Below, one piece after another: positions 1-7,700 of a stretch of 64,000 bases of DNA. The notes under the pieces were generated by a model. That model made no database searches. It had not been told where the DNA came from and saw only the letters and a list, made by a program, of their open reading frames with translations. The position numbers and the translations under genes were made by a program. The stretch is from a virus: IMG/VR virus record IMGVR_UViG_3300012928_003129, positions 1-64,000 of that record; one strand, 5' to 3'. Numbering within the stretch: position 1 is the stretch's first letter; each line of letters opens with the position of its first letter.

Positions 1-389
1 CGGAATCATTAGATAAATCCAGCCAACCATCAAAACCAAAACGTGCCCGTAAAGACTTCAATGATTTCAGGTACTTACGCTACCTACACAGGGGGAAAGG
101 TAGCGACAGCGTATACCTATCCACACCTATACCGACATGTAGGCATGCTTTTTTTAAACTTTTTTTCTTTTTTTTTCGTTTTTTTTCATTTTATTTTAAT
201 GTAGGTAAGGGTACTACTACCCCCCCTCCCCCCATACACGTAGCCGAATGTAAGTCTTATACTACATGTAGGGAGATGTGCGCGGGCAGATACACGCGTG
301 ATACCCCGGGAAATTTTCCGAGATTTGAAAATAGGGGTATAAAAAAACACCCAAAAAAATTTTCACAGCTTTTTTGACTAGTTATAAAC
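1..389. other. Non-coding low-complexity leader with inverted repeat
   Basis: I see no convincing gene in this stretch. It holds a perfect 7-bp inverted repeat CGCTACC/GGTAGCG (78-84 and 99-105), a run of T tracts of 7 to 9 bases (about 149-190), a C7-T-C6 tract (220-233) and two exact copies of ACATGTAGG (135-143 and 264-272) with a shorter ATGTAGG at 199-205. CATG-TAGG-CATG at 136-147 followed by T7 could form a weak hairpin terminator. Frame 3 stays open from the window edge to about 375, but its translation is Phe/Pro/Thr low complexity, so I do not call it a gene. A regulatory or terminator region between modules is the likeliest reading. Confidence 0.45.
377..386 (+). promoter_or_regulatory. 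ACTAGTTATA motif, candidate phage promoter
   Basis: One copy of the recurrent ACTAnTTAnn motif. It ends three bases before the ATG of the DUF192 gene, and there is no Shine-Dalgarno sequence between them. Confidence 0.45.
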
Positions 390-800
390 ATGCCTACAAT
401 AAAAGTCGGGGACAAATCCTTAAAAGTAAGTTTAGCTATAACACCAGAGCAGCAAAAGCGCGGGTTAATGAATATACAAGGCATGCCACCAGTAGTACTA
501 CCAGAAGATCAAGGCATGTTGTTTGTTTATAGAAGAGAAGAAATGATAAGCTTTTGGATGAAAAACACTACCATACCACTTTCGATTGCATTTATTGATA
601 AAAAAGGTGTCATTAAAGAAATAAAAGATATGGAACCAGGGTCAAGAGCCAGTGTAAGGCCGGAGAGACCTGCGCAGTACGCTTTAGAAGTAAATCGTGG
701 GTGGTTTACCAAGAATGACGTTAGAGTGGGCGACAAGGTTAAGCTTGACTTTCGTCGTGTAAATATATCTATCCAGCCAAAGCAGTACCCTGATCAATAA
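390..800 (+). CDS. DUF192 family protein
   Basis: This 136-residue protein matches the DUF192 fold throughout. It has the N-terminal 'A-x-T-x-x-Q-x-x-G-L-M' segment (residues 16-27), the central 'GMLFVY' and 'FWMKNT' blocks and the late 'ALEV-x-x-G' block. DUF192 proteins are small beta-rich proteins of unknown function in bacteria, archaea and some phages; many bacterial members are exported, but this one has no signal peptide. The ATG at 390 is preceded by an ACTAGTTATA motif rather than a ribosome site, so initiation may be leaderless or unusual. Neighbouring genes are small and partly envelope-directed. Family assignment is secure; the function is unknown. Confidence 0.88.
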   Translation: MPTIKVGDKSLKVSLAITPEQQKRGLMNIQGMPPVVLPEDQGMLFVYRREEMISFWMKNTTIPLSIAFIDKKGVIKEIKDMEPGSRASVRPERPAQYALEVNRGWFTKNDVRVGDKVKLDFRRVNISIQPKQYPDQ

Positions 801-810
801 ACTACTTAGT
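801..810 (+). promoter_or_regulatory. ACTACTTAGT motif, candidate phage promoter
   Basis: A copy of the ACTAnTTAnn motif directly after the stop of the DUF192 gene. A GTGGAGG ribosome site follows at 811-817, then the ATG at 825. Confidence 0.45.
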
Positions 811-824
811 GTGGAGGGGCGCAC

Positions 825-1169
825 ATGGATAATCCACAGCAAATTATTGAAACCACCGAGACTATTATAACGGATATGATAGGGCATTATGGCTGGATGT
901 TTATTGCAGCCTTCGCTGTACTCCTTTTTAAGAACGTTGTATCAAATGTTTTAGATGGTTTATTGTTTATGTTTGGTCACGACTTTGATGTTGATGATAT
1001 CGTTTATATAAAAGGTACCCAACGCGCAAGAATTATTCGACAAACCCCCACCAAAACAGTGTTTCACATGATTGATACTGATCGTAAGTTAATTGTTCCT
1101 AATACCGACCTTTATGCAATGCGTATAGAAAAGCCTATGCCGGGCTCCAACGAAGGAAAAGATATCTAA
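825..1169 (+). CDS. Minimal MscS-like membrane protein
   Basis: The 114-residue product has one hydrophobic helix (about residues 20-50, 'WMFIAAFAVLLF') followed by a segment resembling the MscS beta domain: 'FDVDDIVYIKG' (about 54-64), a short beta stretch, then 'LIVPNTDLYAMRI', matching the family pattern in which 'G/D-x-V-x-[IL]' is followed by a 'x-x-[IV]PN-x-x-[LI]' strand. Full-length MscS channels are about 280 residues with three helices, so this is a stripped-down pore helix plus beta domain. It could oligomerise into a small channel or regulate host channels; the sequence cannot decide. The start has a GGAGG site eight bases upstream. Confidence 0.6.
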   Translation: MDNPQQIIETTETIITDMIGHYGWMFIAAFAVLLFKNVVSNVLDGLLFMFGHDFDVDDIVYIKGTQRARIIRQTPTKTVFHMIDTDRKLIVPNTDLYAMRIEKPMPGSNEGKDI

Positions 1170-1184
1170 TTTTGGTCGATTATA

Positions 1185-1226
1185 TGTTATAATACGTAAG
1201 AGCTATACATTTTAGGACTAGTTATA
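1185..1226 (+). promoter_or_regulatory. Extended -10 (TGTTATAAT) and ACTAGTTATA motif
   Basis: TGT-TATAAT (1185-1193) is a perfect extended -10 element without a clear -35. It is followed by the phage motif ACTAGTTATA at 1217-1226. Together they could give early and late expression of the gene starting at 1280. Confidence 0.45.
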
Positions 1227-1279
1227 TTAGTTTGCATAAAAATACCGCGAAAAAAAATTGCGGTCTTGGAGAAATGACG

Positions 1280-1573
1280 ATGAACAAGATACTTGAAGAA
1301 TATATCTTAAAAAATACCCGCGAAAAATTTGAAGAAACCCCATTCGGGCAGCTTGTGGCCGATGAGGTTAACAAAGCTGTGGCTGAAATACCCGAAATTA
1401 AACTTGCTTTGGAATATTTATCTGAACAAGAAGACCCTGAACTCGCACAAGACACCGCTGATCTTGGTAGAAAGTATGCAACATACGCTTTAAACCGGGT
1501 GCGAGATGAATTGGCATCACAATTAGAGAAAATTGTTACTGATGTTTTGAAAGAAATAGAACGAGCACCATGA
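1280..1573 (+). CDS. Small helical protein, unknown function
   Basis: I do not recognise this 97-residue protein. It is strongly charged and predicted helical throughout ('KILEEYILKNTREKFEETPFG' at the start, then acidic and alanine-rich helices), with no cysteines or membrane segment. The ATG at 1280 has GGAG eight bases upstream (1268-1271). An upstream ATG at 1274 is too close to that site, and the TTG at 1232 would add an unlikely basic extension. Its stop overlaps the ATG of the thioredoxin-like gene, so the two are translationally coupled. Confidence 0.65.
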   Translation: MNKILEEYILKNTREKFEETPFGQLVADEVNKAVAEIPEIKLALEYLSEQEDPELAQDTADLGRKYATYALNRVRDELASQLEKIVTDVLKEIERAP

Positions 1574-1995
1574 AGTATCTAATTTTCTTACTATTTTTTC
1601 TTGCTTGCGGCCCACATCATAAAAATCAAGCTGAAATTATCGTTACATATGACGGAATAGTCGAAGCACACCACCACCCAGACTATAATACAGAGGCAGA
1701 ATTCAAAAATGCCCTTAATGATAACAAGCATCCTGACTTTATCATCTTTTCTTCACCTTATTGTGGCGCCTGTACTGACTTAAAACACATTTTAAACAAT
1801 TTAGGTTGGCGTGACAAGGTAATTGTGTTAAATTTTCATGAAGAATGGGTGAATTTCATCGCTCAACACATTGGAATTAACGCTGTGCCTGCTATGATTA
1901 TAGATAAAGACGGCGGAGAAACAATCTCTCAGATTTATATTGGCTCTGGAGAGATAGGAAAACAACTTTTTGAACACTTGGAGACTAAAAAATGA
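1570..1995 (+). CDS. Thioredoxin-fold lipoprotein
   Basis: This is a 141-residue predicted lipoprotein. An N-terminal signal segment 'KYLIFLLFFLAC' ends in a cysteine at residue 13 that fits a lipobox. The mature part has a thioredoxin-like core: a beta strand 'PDFIIFSSPYCGACTDLK' with a CxxC redox pair (C-G-A-C), and a cis-proline loop 'AVPAMIIDKDG' downstream. It should act in the periplasm or at a membrane face as a disulfide reductase or isomerase. It overlaps the previous gene by four bases and the next by four. A phage-encoded periplasmic thioredoxin may assist folding of secreted phage proteins or alter the host envelope; this role is inference. Confidence 0.78.
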   Translation: MKYLIFLLFFLACGPHHKNQAEIIVTYDGIVEAHHHPDYNTEAEFKNALNDNKHPDFIIFSSPYCGACTDLKHILNNLGWRDKVIVLNFHEEWVNFIAQHIGINAVPAMIIDKDGGETISQIYIGSGEIGKQLFEHLETKK

Positions 1996-2495
1996 AAGAA
2001 ATGAAGTTAATAATGGAAAATTTTCGCAAAAATATGACAGAAATGTTTAAAGGAAGAGAGTTAACCGACGATGAACTAGAAAAAATGGACCCGACGATGC
2101 GTGGATTCATCGAAAAGTCTAGAAAATCTAGGCAAGATTTTGTTACATATGACGATGCGCTTGAGGCAGAGAAAGAACAGCTTATAAATAACCCACAGAC
2201 CGCTGATGAGCAAGCAATGGGCGCAGTAATCACCAGATTAGAGAATGAATTTGGAGAAGACTTGGTTAGAGCCATGCATGAAATGCCGTATGAAGACCAA
2301 GAGACGGCTATTCAGAATTATTTTGAGGACGATCACCCAGAAGAAGCTCGAGCAAAGCGTAAGCATATTGAAAAAATAAGAAAATTGCTTAGAATTTCTG
2401 ATCCCGACGAAGATTACAAGCAAGATGATGAAATGGAGGCTTCTGATATGGATGACCCTCCCGGATATATGCCAGGACAGGGAGGAAATTACTAA
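1992..2495 (+). CDS. Acidic helical protein with 'MKLIMEN-F' N-terminus
   Basis: The function of this 167-residue protein is unknown. The N-terminus 'MKLIMENFRKNMTE' (from an internal ATG at 2004, which may be the true start) closely resembles 'MKLIMENWKRFIKE' of the protein at 21037. The rest is highly acidic, with a predicted helical core rich in Glu, Asp and Lys and a Pro/Gly-rich tail. No membrane segment or catalytic motif is visible. The ATG at 1992 overlaps the preceding stop by four bases. The shared N-terminus suggests a common destination, possibly packaging into the virion. Confidence 0.65.
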   Translation: MKEMKLIMENFRKNMTEMFKGRELTDDELEKMDPTMRGFIEKSRKSRQDFVTYDDALEAEKEQLINNPQTADEQAMGAVITRLENEFGEDLVRAMHEMPYEDQETAIQNYFEDDHPEEARAKRKHIEKIRKLLRISDPDEDYKQDDEMEASDMDDPPGYMPGQGGNY

Positions 2496-2500
2496 AAATC

Positions 2501-2719
2501 ATGTGTATTATTTGCTTAGACATTGAAAAAAACAAAATTACTTCAAAAGATGCTCAATGGGCCTTGATTGAAATGGCAAACGAGCTTGATGAAGAGCATT
2601 ATTATGAAGTTTTAGAAAAAATTGAACACTTAGAAGCAAAAGATGACTTTAAAAGACTTTTAAACGACGCCAAAGTGGAGGATTTTCACGCGCCTCGTGA
2701 TCGGAGGGCCCATGAGTGA
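2501..2719 (+). CDS. Small CxxC protein, unknown function
   Basis: This 72-residue acidic protein begins with 'MCIICLDIEK', so a CxxC pair sits at residues 2 and 5. A helical segment with the pattern 'ALIEMANELDEEHYYEVLEKIEHLE' (about 25-48) follows. I recall similar short proteins in marine phage collections but know no function. It overlaps the next gene by four bases. Confidence 0.6.
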   Translation: MCIICLDIEKNKITSKDAQWALIEMANELDEEHYYEVLEKIEHLEAKDDFKRLLNDAKVEDFHAPRDRRAHE

Positions 2720-2946
2720 AAAAAATTGTAATTTTTGCATTAATTTTGCCTTTTTTAGCGAATGCTAACTCTCCAAAAACAAAATTTTATGATTTTGATG
2801 ATCTTTTGATCAATGGTGAGTATAAAAAACCTCAAGTCATGTACAATGATGTGCAAGCGAAAGTTAAGTTTGAAAGATTATTTAAAATCAAGAAAAATTT
2901 CCTTCCAAAGCTGCAAGGAACAAAAAGAGATACCTCTTTAAGATAA
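2716..2946 (+). CDS. Small exported protein with signal peptide
   Basis: The 76-residue product starts at a GTG that overlaps the preceding TGA. Residues 1-18 form a classical signal peptide (two lysines, hydrophobic core, 'ANA' before the cleavage point). The mature part is about 58 residues, with the acidic/aromatic segment 'KFYDFDDLLINGEYKKPQ' and a basic C-terminus. It should reach the periplasm. I do not recognise a function; spanin subunits and superinfection-exclusion proteins are possible but unsupported. Confidence 0.6.
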   Translation: MKKIVIFALILPFLANANSPKTKFYDFDDLLINGEYKKPQVMYNDVQAKVKFERLFKIKKNFLPKLQGTKRDTSLR

Positions 2947-2950
2947 TAAA

Positions 2951-2960
2951 ACTAGTTATA
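2951..2960 (+). promoter_or_regulatory. ACTAGTTATA motif, candidate phage promoter
   Basis: An exact copy of the motif seen at 377 and 1217. An AAGGAG ribosome site follows at 2974-2979 and the ATG at 2990. It heads the large virion-protein block. Confidence 0.5.
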
Positions 2961-2989
2961 GATACATATATTCAAGGAGTCCTTACACT

Positions 2990-4633
2990 ATGTCCGTTAA
3001 ATTTACTAAAAATCAGATAAAAAACATTATACTAGAAGAACACAGAAAGCTTTTATTAGAAATAAACCTCTCTAGTATTAAGACCGTAGTCAAAGCTTTG
3101 AGCGGTTCGGATACGCTAGCGACGAAGCTTACACAGGTGTCGACTTTATCTAAGATGTTAGGTAAAGCTGAAATTGATAAGATGGTCAAAATCATTAAGG
3201 GAAGCGATAACACTGCTTTAGCTTCAAAGGCCTTTGTCAGAGAGTTAGATAATCTTATAAAATCAATAGATGATCTTTTAAAAAGTAAAAACTTGGATGA
3301 TGCTAGTAAAAAAATATTGGAAGCAGCCAAGAAGAATGCCGCAGCTGCCAGAAAAGCTGCAGAAGACGCTGGTCAAACGGCTTTGGCTATACCTAAGAAA
3401 GGGACGACTAGTTTGGCGGTCCAGACGGGCAAAGGTGGTGCAAAACAAGCAGCTAAGATGCCGAAGAAGCAACGTCTTCTGGCCGTCGCCGCGCTTCTAG
3501 GCACAGCTGGACTGGTAACTTATCTTATTAGTTTGCTTAGTTCAACTGATGAGGCTCTTGCCGGGCCAAAAAGATGTTTAGAGCAATTAGCTAAAGCTGC
3601 AGGCTTTGTCGACTCAAGCGGAAATCCTGATCCGAAGGCCATGGCACAGGCTCTGAAAAAACCGGATGTGTACGCAGCTATAATGAATGCAGGAGCACTA
3701 AAAGCTTATGTTCAAAACGGTGTTCTAGATCAACAATGTGTGGCTATTTTGCAAGCATATTTACCTGCACCGCCTGCACCTGGTCCAACACCTGGTCCTG
3801 GTGGTCCGAATTATAAAGCACAGCAGCAAAGCCAATTTGGCCGTTGTCGCACTTATGCAATTATGGTTACCAAGGGCCCCAAGAATATGGCAAAGGCTTT
3901 TGTAAAGGATATGAAGCACCTTCAAAGAACATTGGTTGAACTTGGATACAATTTGGGAACTTTCGGTCCCAATGGCGACGGCGTAGACGGAGATTACGGT
4001 AGAGCTGGATCTTTGACGAGAAAAGCCATAATAGCTTTGCAAAAATCAGTTGGCCTAAAAGGCAGAAAAGCTGATGGTGTTTGGGGCAAAGGTACAAGTA
4101 CTGCTATAGAGGCTTCAGTTAAAGCCACCCAATCGAATAAGATTTATGATGCAATAAAGAAGACTCTAGTTGGTCCTCCTTCAAAGTGTGCCGGCACGCA
4201 AACAGGCGGTCAGGATGCTGAAACTGGAAATGTCGATACACAGCAGGCTATTCGAGCTTATATGACTGCTTATAACATAATAAGAGGCAAGATACTTAGA
4301 AACCTTGAAGCTAAAAATGTTCAAGCACGAAAAGGTAGGATAGCAACGACACTAATTAGTCCATTTCTTCCTCCTTTAAGAGCCCGTACAGGTTTTTACG
4401 CATTCGATGGCCAAAGCTACAGCACAAGTAATCCGAAGCTAGGGCAATTGCTAATGACTAAACTTAAGGATTTGAAGAATAATGCAGCTAAAGCAGAACA
4501 ATCACTTGGGCTTAAGGGCGGCGAAGTAACAAGAATTATAAGCAGAGTAGGTGATGAATTCTTAGAAAGCGTTCTACAAGAATCAAAATCCTATAATTTG
4601 GACTTTAGTAAGTATTCTAAGCTCTGGGATTAA
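2990..4633 (+). CDS. Virion-type protein with PG-binding domain
   Basis: This is a 547-residue protein. Residues 1-24 form a Lys/Glu amphipathic helix ending 'LLLE', the recurrent N-terminal module of this genome. Coiled-coil and Lys/Ala-rich helices follow, then a hydrophobic segment (about 162-185, 'LAVAALLGTAGLVTYLISLL'), a Pro/Gly linker (about 260-274) and a peptidoglycan_binding_1 domain (about 306-375: 'LQRTLVELGY', 'VDGDYG', 'TRKAIIALQK', 'ADGVWGKGT'). The C-terminal part is helical and unrecognised. PG_binding_1 folds bind cell wall. With its two large neighbours it looks like a head- or tail-internal protein that crosses the envelope during injection. The domain is secure; the role is inferred. 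Confidence 0.78.
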   Translation: MSVKFTKNQIKNIILEEHRKLLLEINLSSIKTVVKALSGSDTLATKLTQVSTLSKMLGKAEIDKMVKIIKGSDNTALASKAFVRELDNLIKSIDDLLKSKNLDDASKKILEAAKKNAAAARKAAEDAGQTALAIPKKGTTSLAVQTGKGGAKQAAKMPKKQRLLAVAALLGTAGLVTYLISLLSSTDEALAGPKRCLEQLAKAAGFVDSSGNPDPKAMAQALKKPDVYAAIMNAGALKAYVQNGVLDQQCVAILQAYLPAPPAPGPTPGPGGPNYKAQQQSQFGRCRTYAIMVTKGPKNMAKAFVKDMKHLQRTLVELGYNLGTFGPNGDGVDGDYGRAGSLTRKAIIALQKSVGLKGRKADGVWGKGTSTAIEASVKATQSNKIYDAIKKTLVGPPSKCAGTQTGGQDAETGNVDTQQAIRAYMTAYNIIRGKILRNLEAKNVQARKGRIATTLISPFLPPLRARTGFYAFDGQSYSTSNPKLGQLLMTKLKDLKNNAAKAEQSLGLKGGEVTRIISRVGDEFLESVLQESKSYNLDFSKYSKLWD

Positions 4634-4661
4634 CTTCTATTGTCAAACTACTAAAACAAAA

Positions 4662-4680
4662 ACTACTTATATTGTATAAT
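4662..4680 (+). promoter_or_regulatory. ACTACTTATA motif and TATAAT box
   Basis: ACTACTTATA (4662-4671) is a copy of the phage motif and is followed closely by a perfect TATAAT (4675-4680). The ATG lies at 4701. No good -35 is visible for the TATAAT box. Confidence 0.45.
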
Positions 4681-4700
4681 ATGCAATATAGGTTTGTTTT

Positions 4701-7700
4701 ATGAAAAAAGTTGATCGCAAATTCCTCGAAGAACAAGTCAAAAAAGCTCTAAACGAGAAAGAAAAAGAAGAACAAAACTGGTTTATGAAAGCTTTAGCCG
4801 CGTCTGGTGAGGCCCACTCAGTTTCAGTTAAGGCACAGGCTGAGGCTGCCTACAAGATGGGTCCCATGATTTGGGAAATATTAAAGTCTTTACCTTTCGG
4901 CTCTCCACAGTCTTATGTTGATTTAATTAAGTGGGCTCAAGATACCGGGACCTACGGTATCGGCTCTCAGAAATATTACAAAAAAATAATAGATCTTCTC
5001 GGTCCGCTTCAAGATCCAGACGCCCGGGCACCTTGGGGCCAGCAAATGATAAGATTTGTAAATACTGCCCCAATTACTAAAGAAAATGCGTCCCAGATTA
5101 ATGTTGTTTTTAAAGAAGATCTTCAAAATGATTTTATAAAACTAAGAAATGATACAGCTAAGGCAATATATCTTGCAATTCAGGGTGGCAAAGATGTTGA
5201 AAAAGGCATATATGAAATACTGAGAGCGAAAACTTATGGATATGATCCGAATATTAGCGCCGAGGATGATTTCTTCAGCTCATGGTCACAAATTCGTGAT
5301 GCTTATGTTGGCCCTGAAGATGGTACTTTAGCTGATATAGCGGACGATTATAACTTTACAAAAACTTGGACAGATGGGCTTTGGGGCGCGCCCTTAAAAT
5401 TTGGCTTTATCAATTTGTTTAAAGACCCTAGACGATTTATGCAAAATGGAATGTACAAGGAATATAGCGAAGAGTTCGCAAAATTGCGTAATATGTCGCA
5501 AATCCAAGAAGCTGTTGAGAAGTTTATCATGATGCACTTTAATGGTCTTGAGGGCGCAAATTTCCCTCAAGCGTATCAAAGATTAATTGATAAAGCAGAA
5601 CTTCCTAGGATAGCAAAAGCAAAAGCAGCCTTTGAAACGTATAATGAATCTGGTCTTGCAGCATTGATTGGTGTTGCGGATATTTTAGTTTCTGTTCCTA
5701 CAACAGTAGTGTTTGTTGTAAGTATGTTGGGAGGGGTCACAATACCGGTTGGCTTGGCTGCAGCTACTGGTAAGAGAGCAGCTTTTTCTGCAGTTAGAAA
5801 ATCAGTACTTAAAAATACAACAAAGTTAAAAAATACAGCACAAAATGTACTAAAGGCTGAAAAATGGGGTATGACCATAAAAAGTATGGCATCTCTTAAG
5901 GCGCAATCTGGTCCATTAATCATGTTATTTGGCCAAATGGGTTGGGATGCTATTAAATCATATATAAACGACATCGATGACGAGTTTAAAAAATTCGTAG
6001 ATCTTTGTGAAGATCAGAGTGTTACTGCCGAGCAAAAGGCAGAATTTTATGATAATAATGTAAAACCCGCTTATGAGTATATTGCGCAGCAGCATGCAAG
6101 ATTATTTACTGCTGCTCAGTTTGATAAAGAAATCATTGTATCAAAAGTTGCTAAACCATCATACATTAGGAATTTATATATTAACTGTAAGCTATATGAA
6201 ATTCAAAAGATTAATGAAAATATTACTAAAGTCAACGCAGAAATGATGCAGCTCTCAGCCGCGATTCAAAAAATGTCTAAAGGTCTTGAAGATTTTGATG
6301 CAAATAACGCTAAGGTAGAACAAGCAATTAATAGAGCTGATGCGATATTAAATTCAGATACTAGTATGAAAATACCAGATCTAATCAAAACTCCGGTCGC
6401 TGTACCGAATATTGATAAACCAACGGCAAGTGACAAGCCTAAAAAAACAAATAATTTTGGTGGGGATGAAAAAACAAGCGATCAAATTTTAAAAAACATG
6501 CAAACATCATTTGGGTCAAATGAAAAAACAAGTAATCAAATTCTATCTGATATTGAAAATGCCCTGGGTGGTGCAATAAAAGAACAAGAAGAGACTCAAG
6601 TTATCTCTGTAAATCTTGGTTATAAAGATGCTTTGGAATATGCAAAAGGCACAGAAGGGTTTTCTCCCGAAACTACAAAAGCTAACATCGATAAGATAAA
6701 AAAATTAGTTCAAAGCAAAGGAAAACAAGTAAAATTTACTCCTGTTGCTGCTTTAACTGATGTCCCTGAGGGAGTCGACTCCAACAAGTTCAAAGAATTT
6801 GCAAAAGAAATAAATTCTCATATGCAAACCAAAAAAGTATCATCGATAACCAAGACCGCGCCCGCGGCGGGTGATAAACCGACTACTGATAAGGTTGATG
6901 CAACGCAACTTACCAAAGATGATATAATTATAGTTGGTGATAGTAATGCAGCTGCTCTAGCTTATTGGGGCAAACATAAAGGCAGGTCCAAATGGCCAGA
7001 AGATTATGTTAAGCACCCTAAATATGCAACGGGCGGAACTAGGATATATGTAGACTCAAAAACAAAAGAACCTCTAGAGCCTGCAATAGGGGCTGCCAAG
7101 ACCGGATATATATTGCAACGTTTGAAGATGTGGTACAAGGATAAGGGTGAGAACTATAGGCCTAGGATGGCCATTGTACATATGGGCTATAATGATAGAG
7201 AGCAGGCGCCGACGGAAGGGTTTGCAAATATACAAAAAACAGTTAACTTTTTGTCATCTAAGGGAGCGTCAGATATTAGAGTAGTCCTTCCAAAAGGTGA
7301 CCCAAGCCACAAAAAAAACGCAGATGTTGCAGAATGGATGTCAACATTATCAGATAGATTAGAAAATGAGCTTACAGGTGCAAAACTTATACCAAACAAT
7401 GGCCGATTTGGAAAAAAGAGCGATGGGTATCATTTTGTAAACAATCTTAAAATATACAATGATGCAATATCAGGTGTCACAGTAGCAGGATCGGCAAAAT
7501 CCAAACCTGCGACGAAAGCTGCAGTTACAAATCTCAGCAGTGGAGCTAAAAAGTATTATCCATTAATTAAAAGAGAGGCTGAAAAATTAGGATACCCCGT
7601 TTCAGTTGCAATGGGTGTTGCATACGCTGAATCTAATTTCCGTCCAAATTTAGTTTCTTCTGCAGGAGCAGTTGGGTTGATGCAACTAATGAAAGTAACC

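Noticed and set aside
1-375. Open frame 3 from the window edge to a stop near 375, as the end of an upstream gene
   Set aside because: The translation is Phe-, Pro- and Thr-rich low complexity across the T and C tracts, unlike other proteins here. It may include a short true C-terminus before about 100, but I cannot support it.
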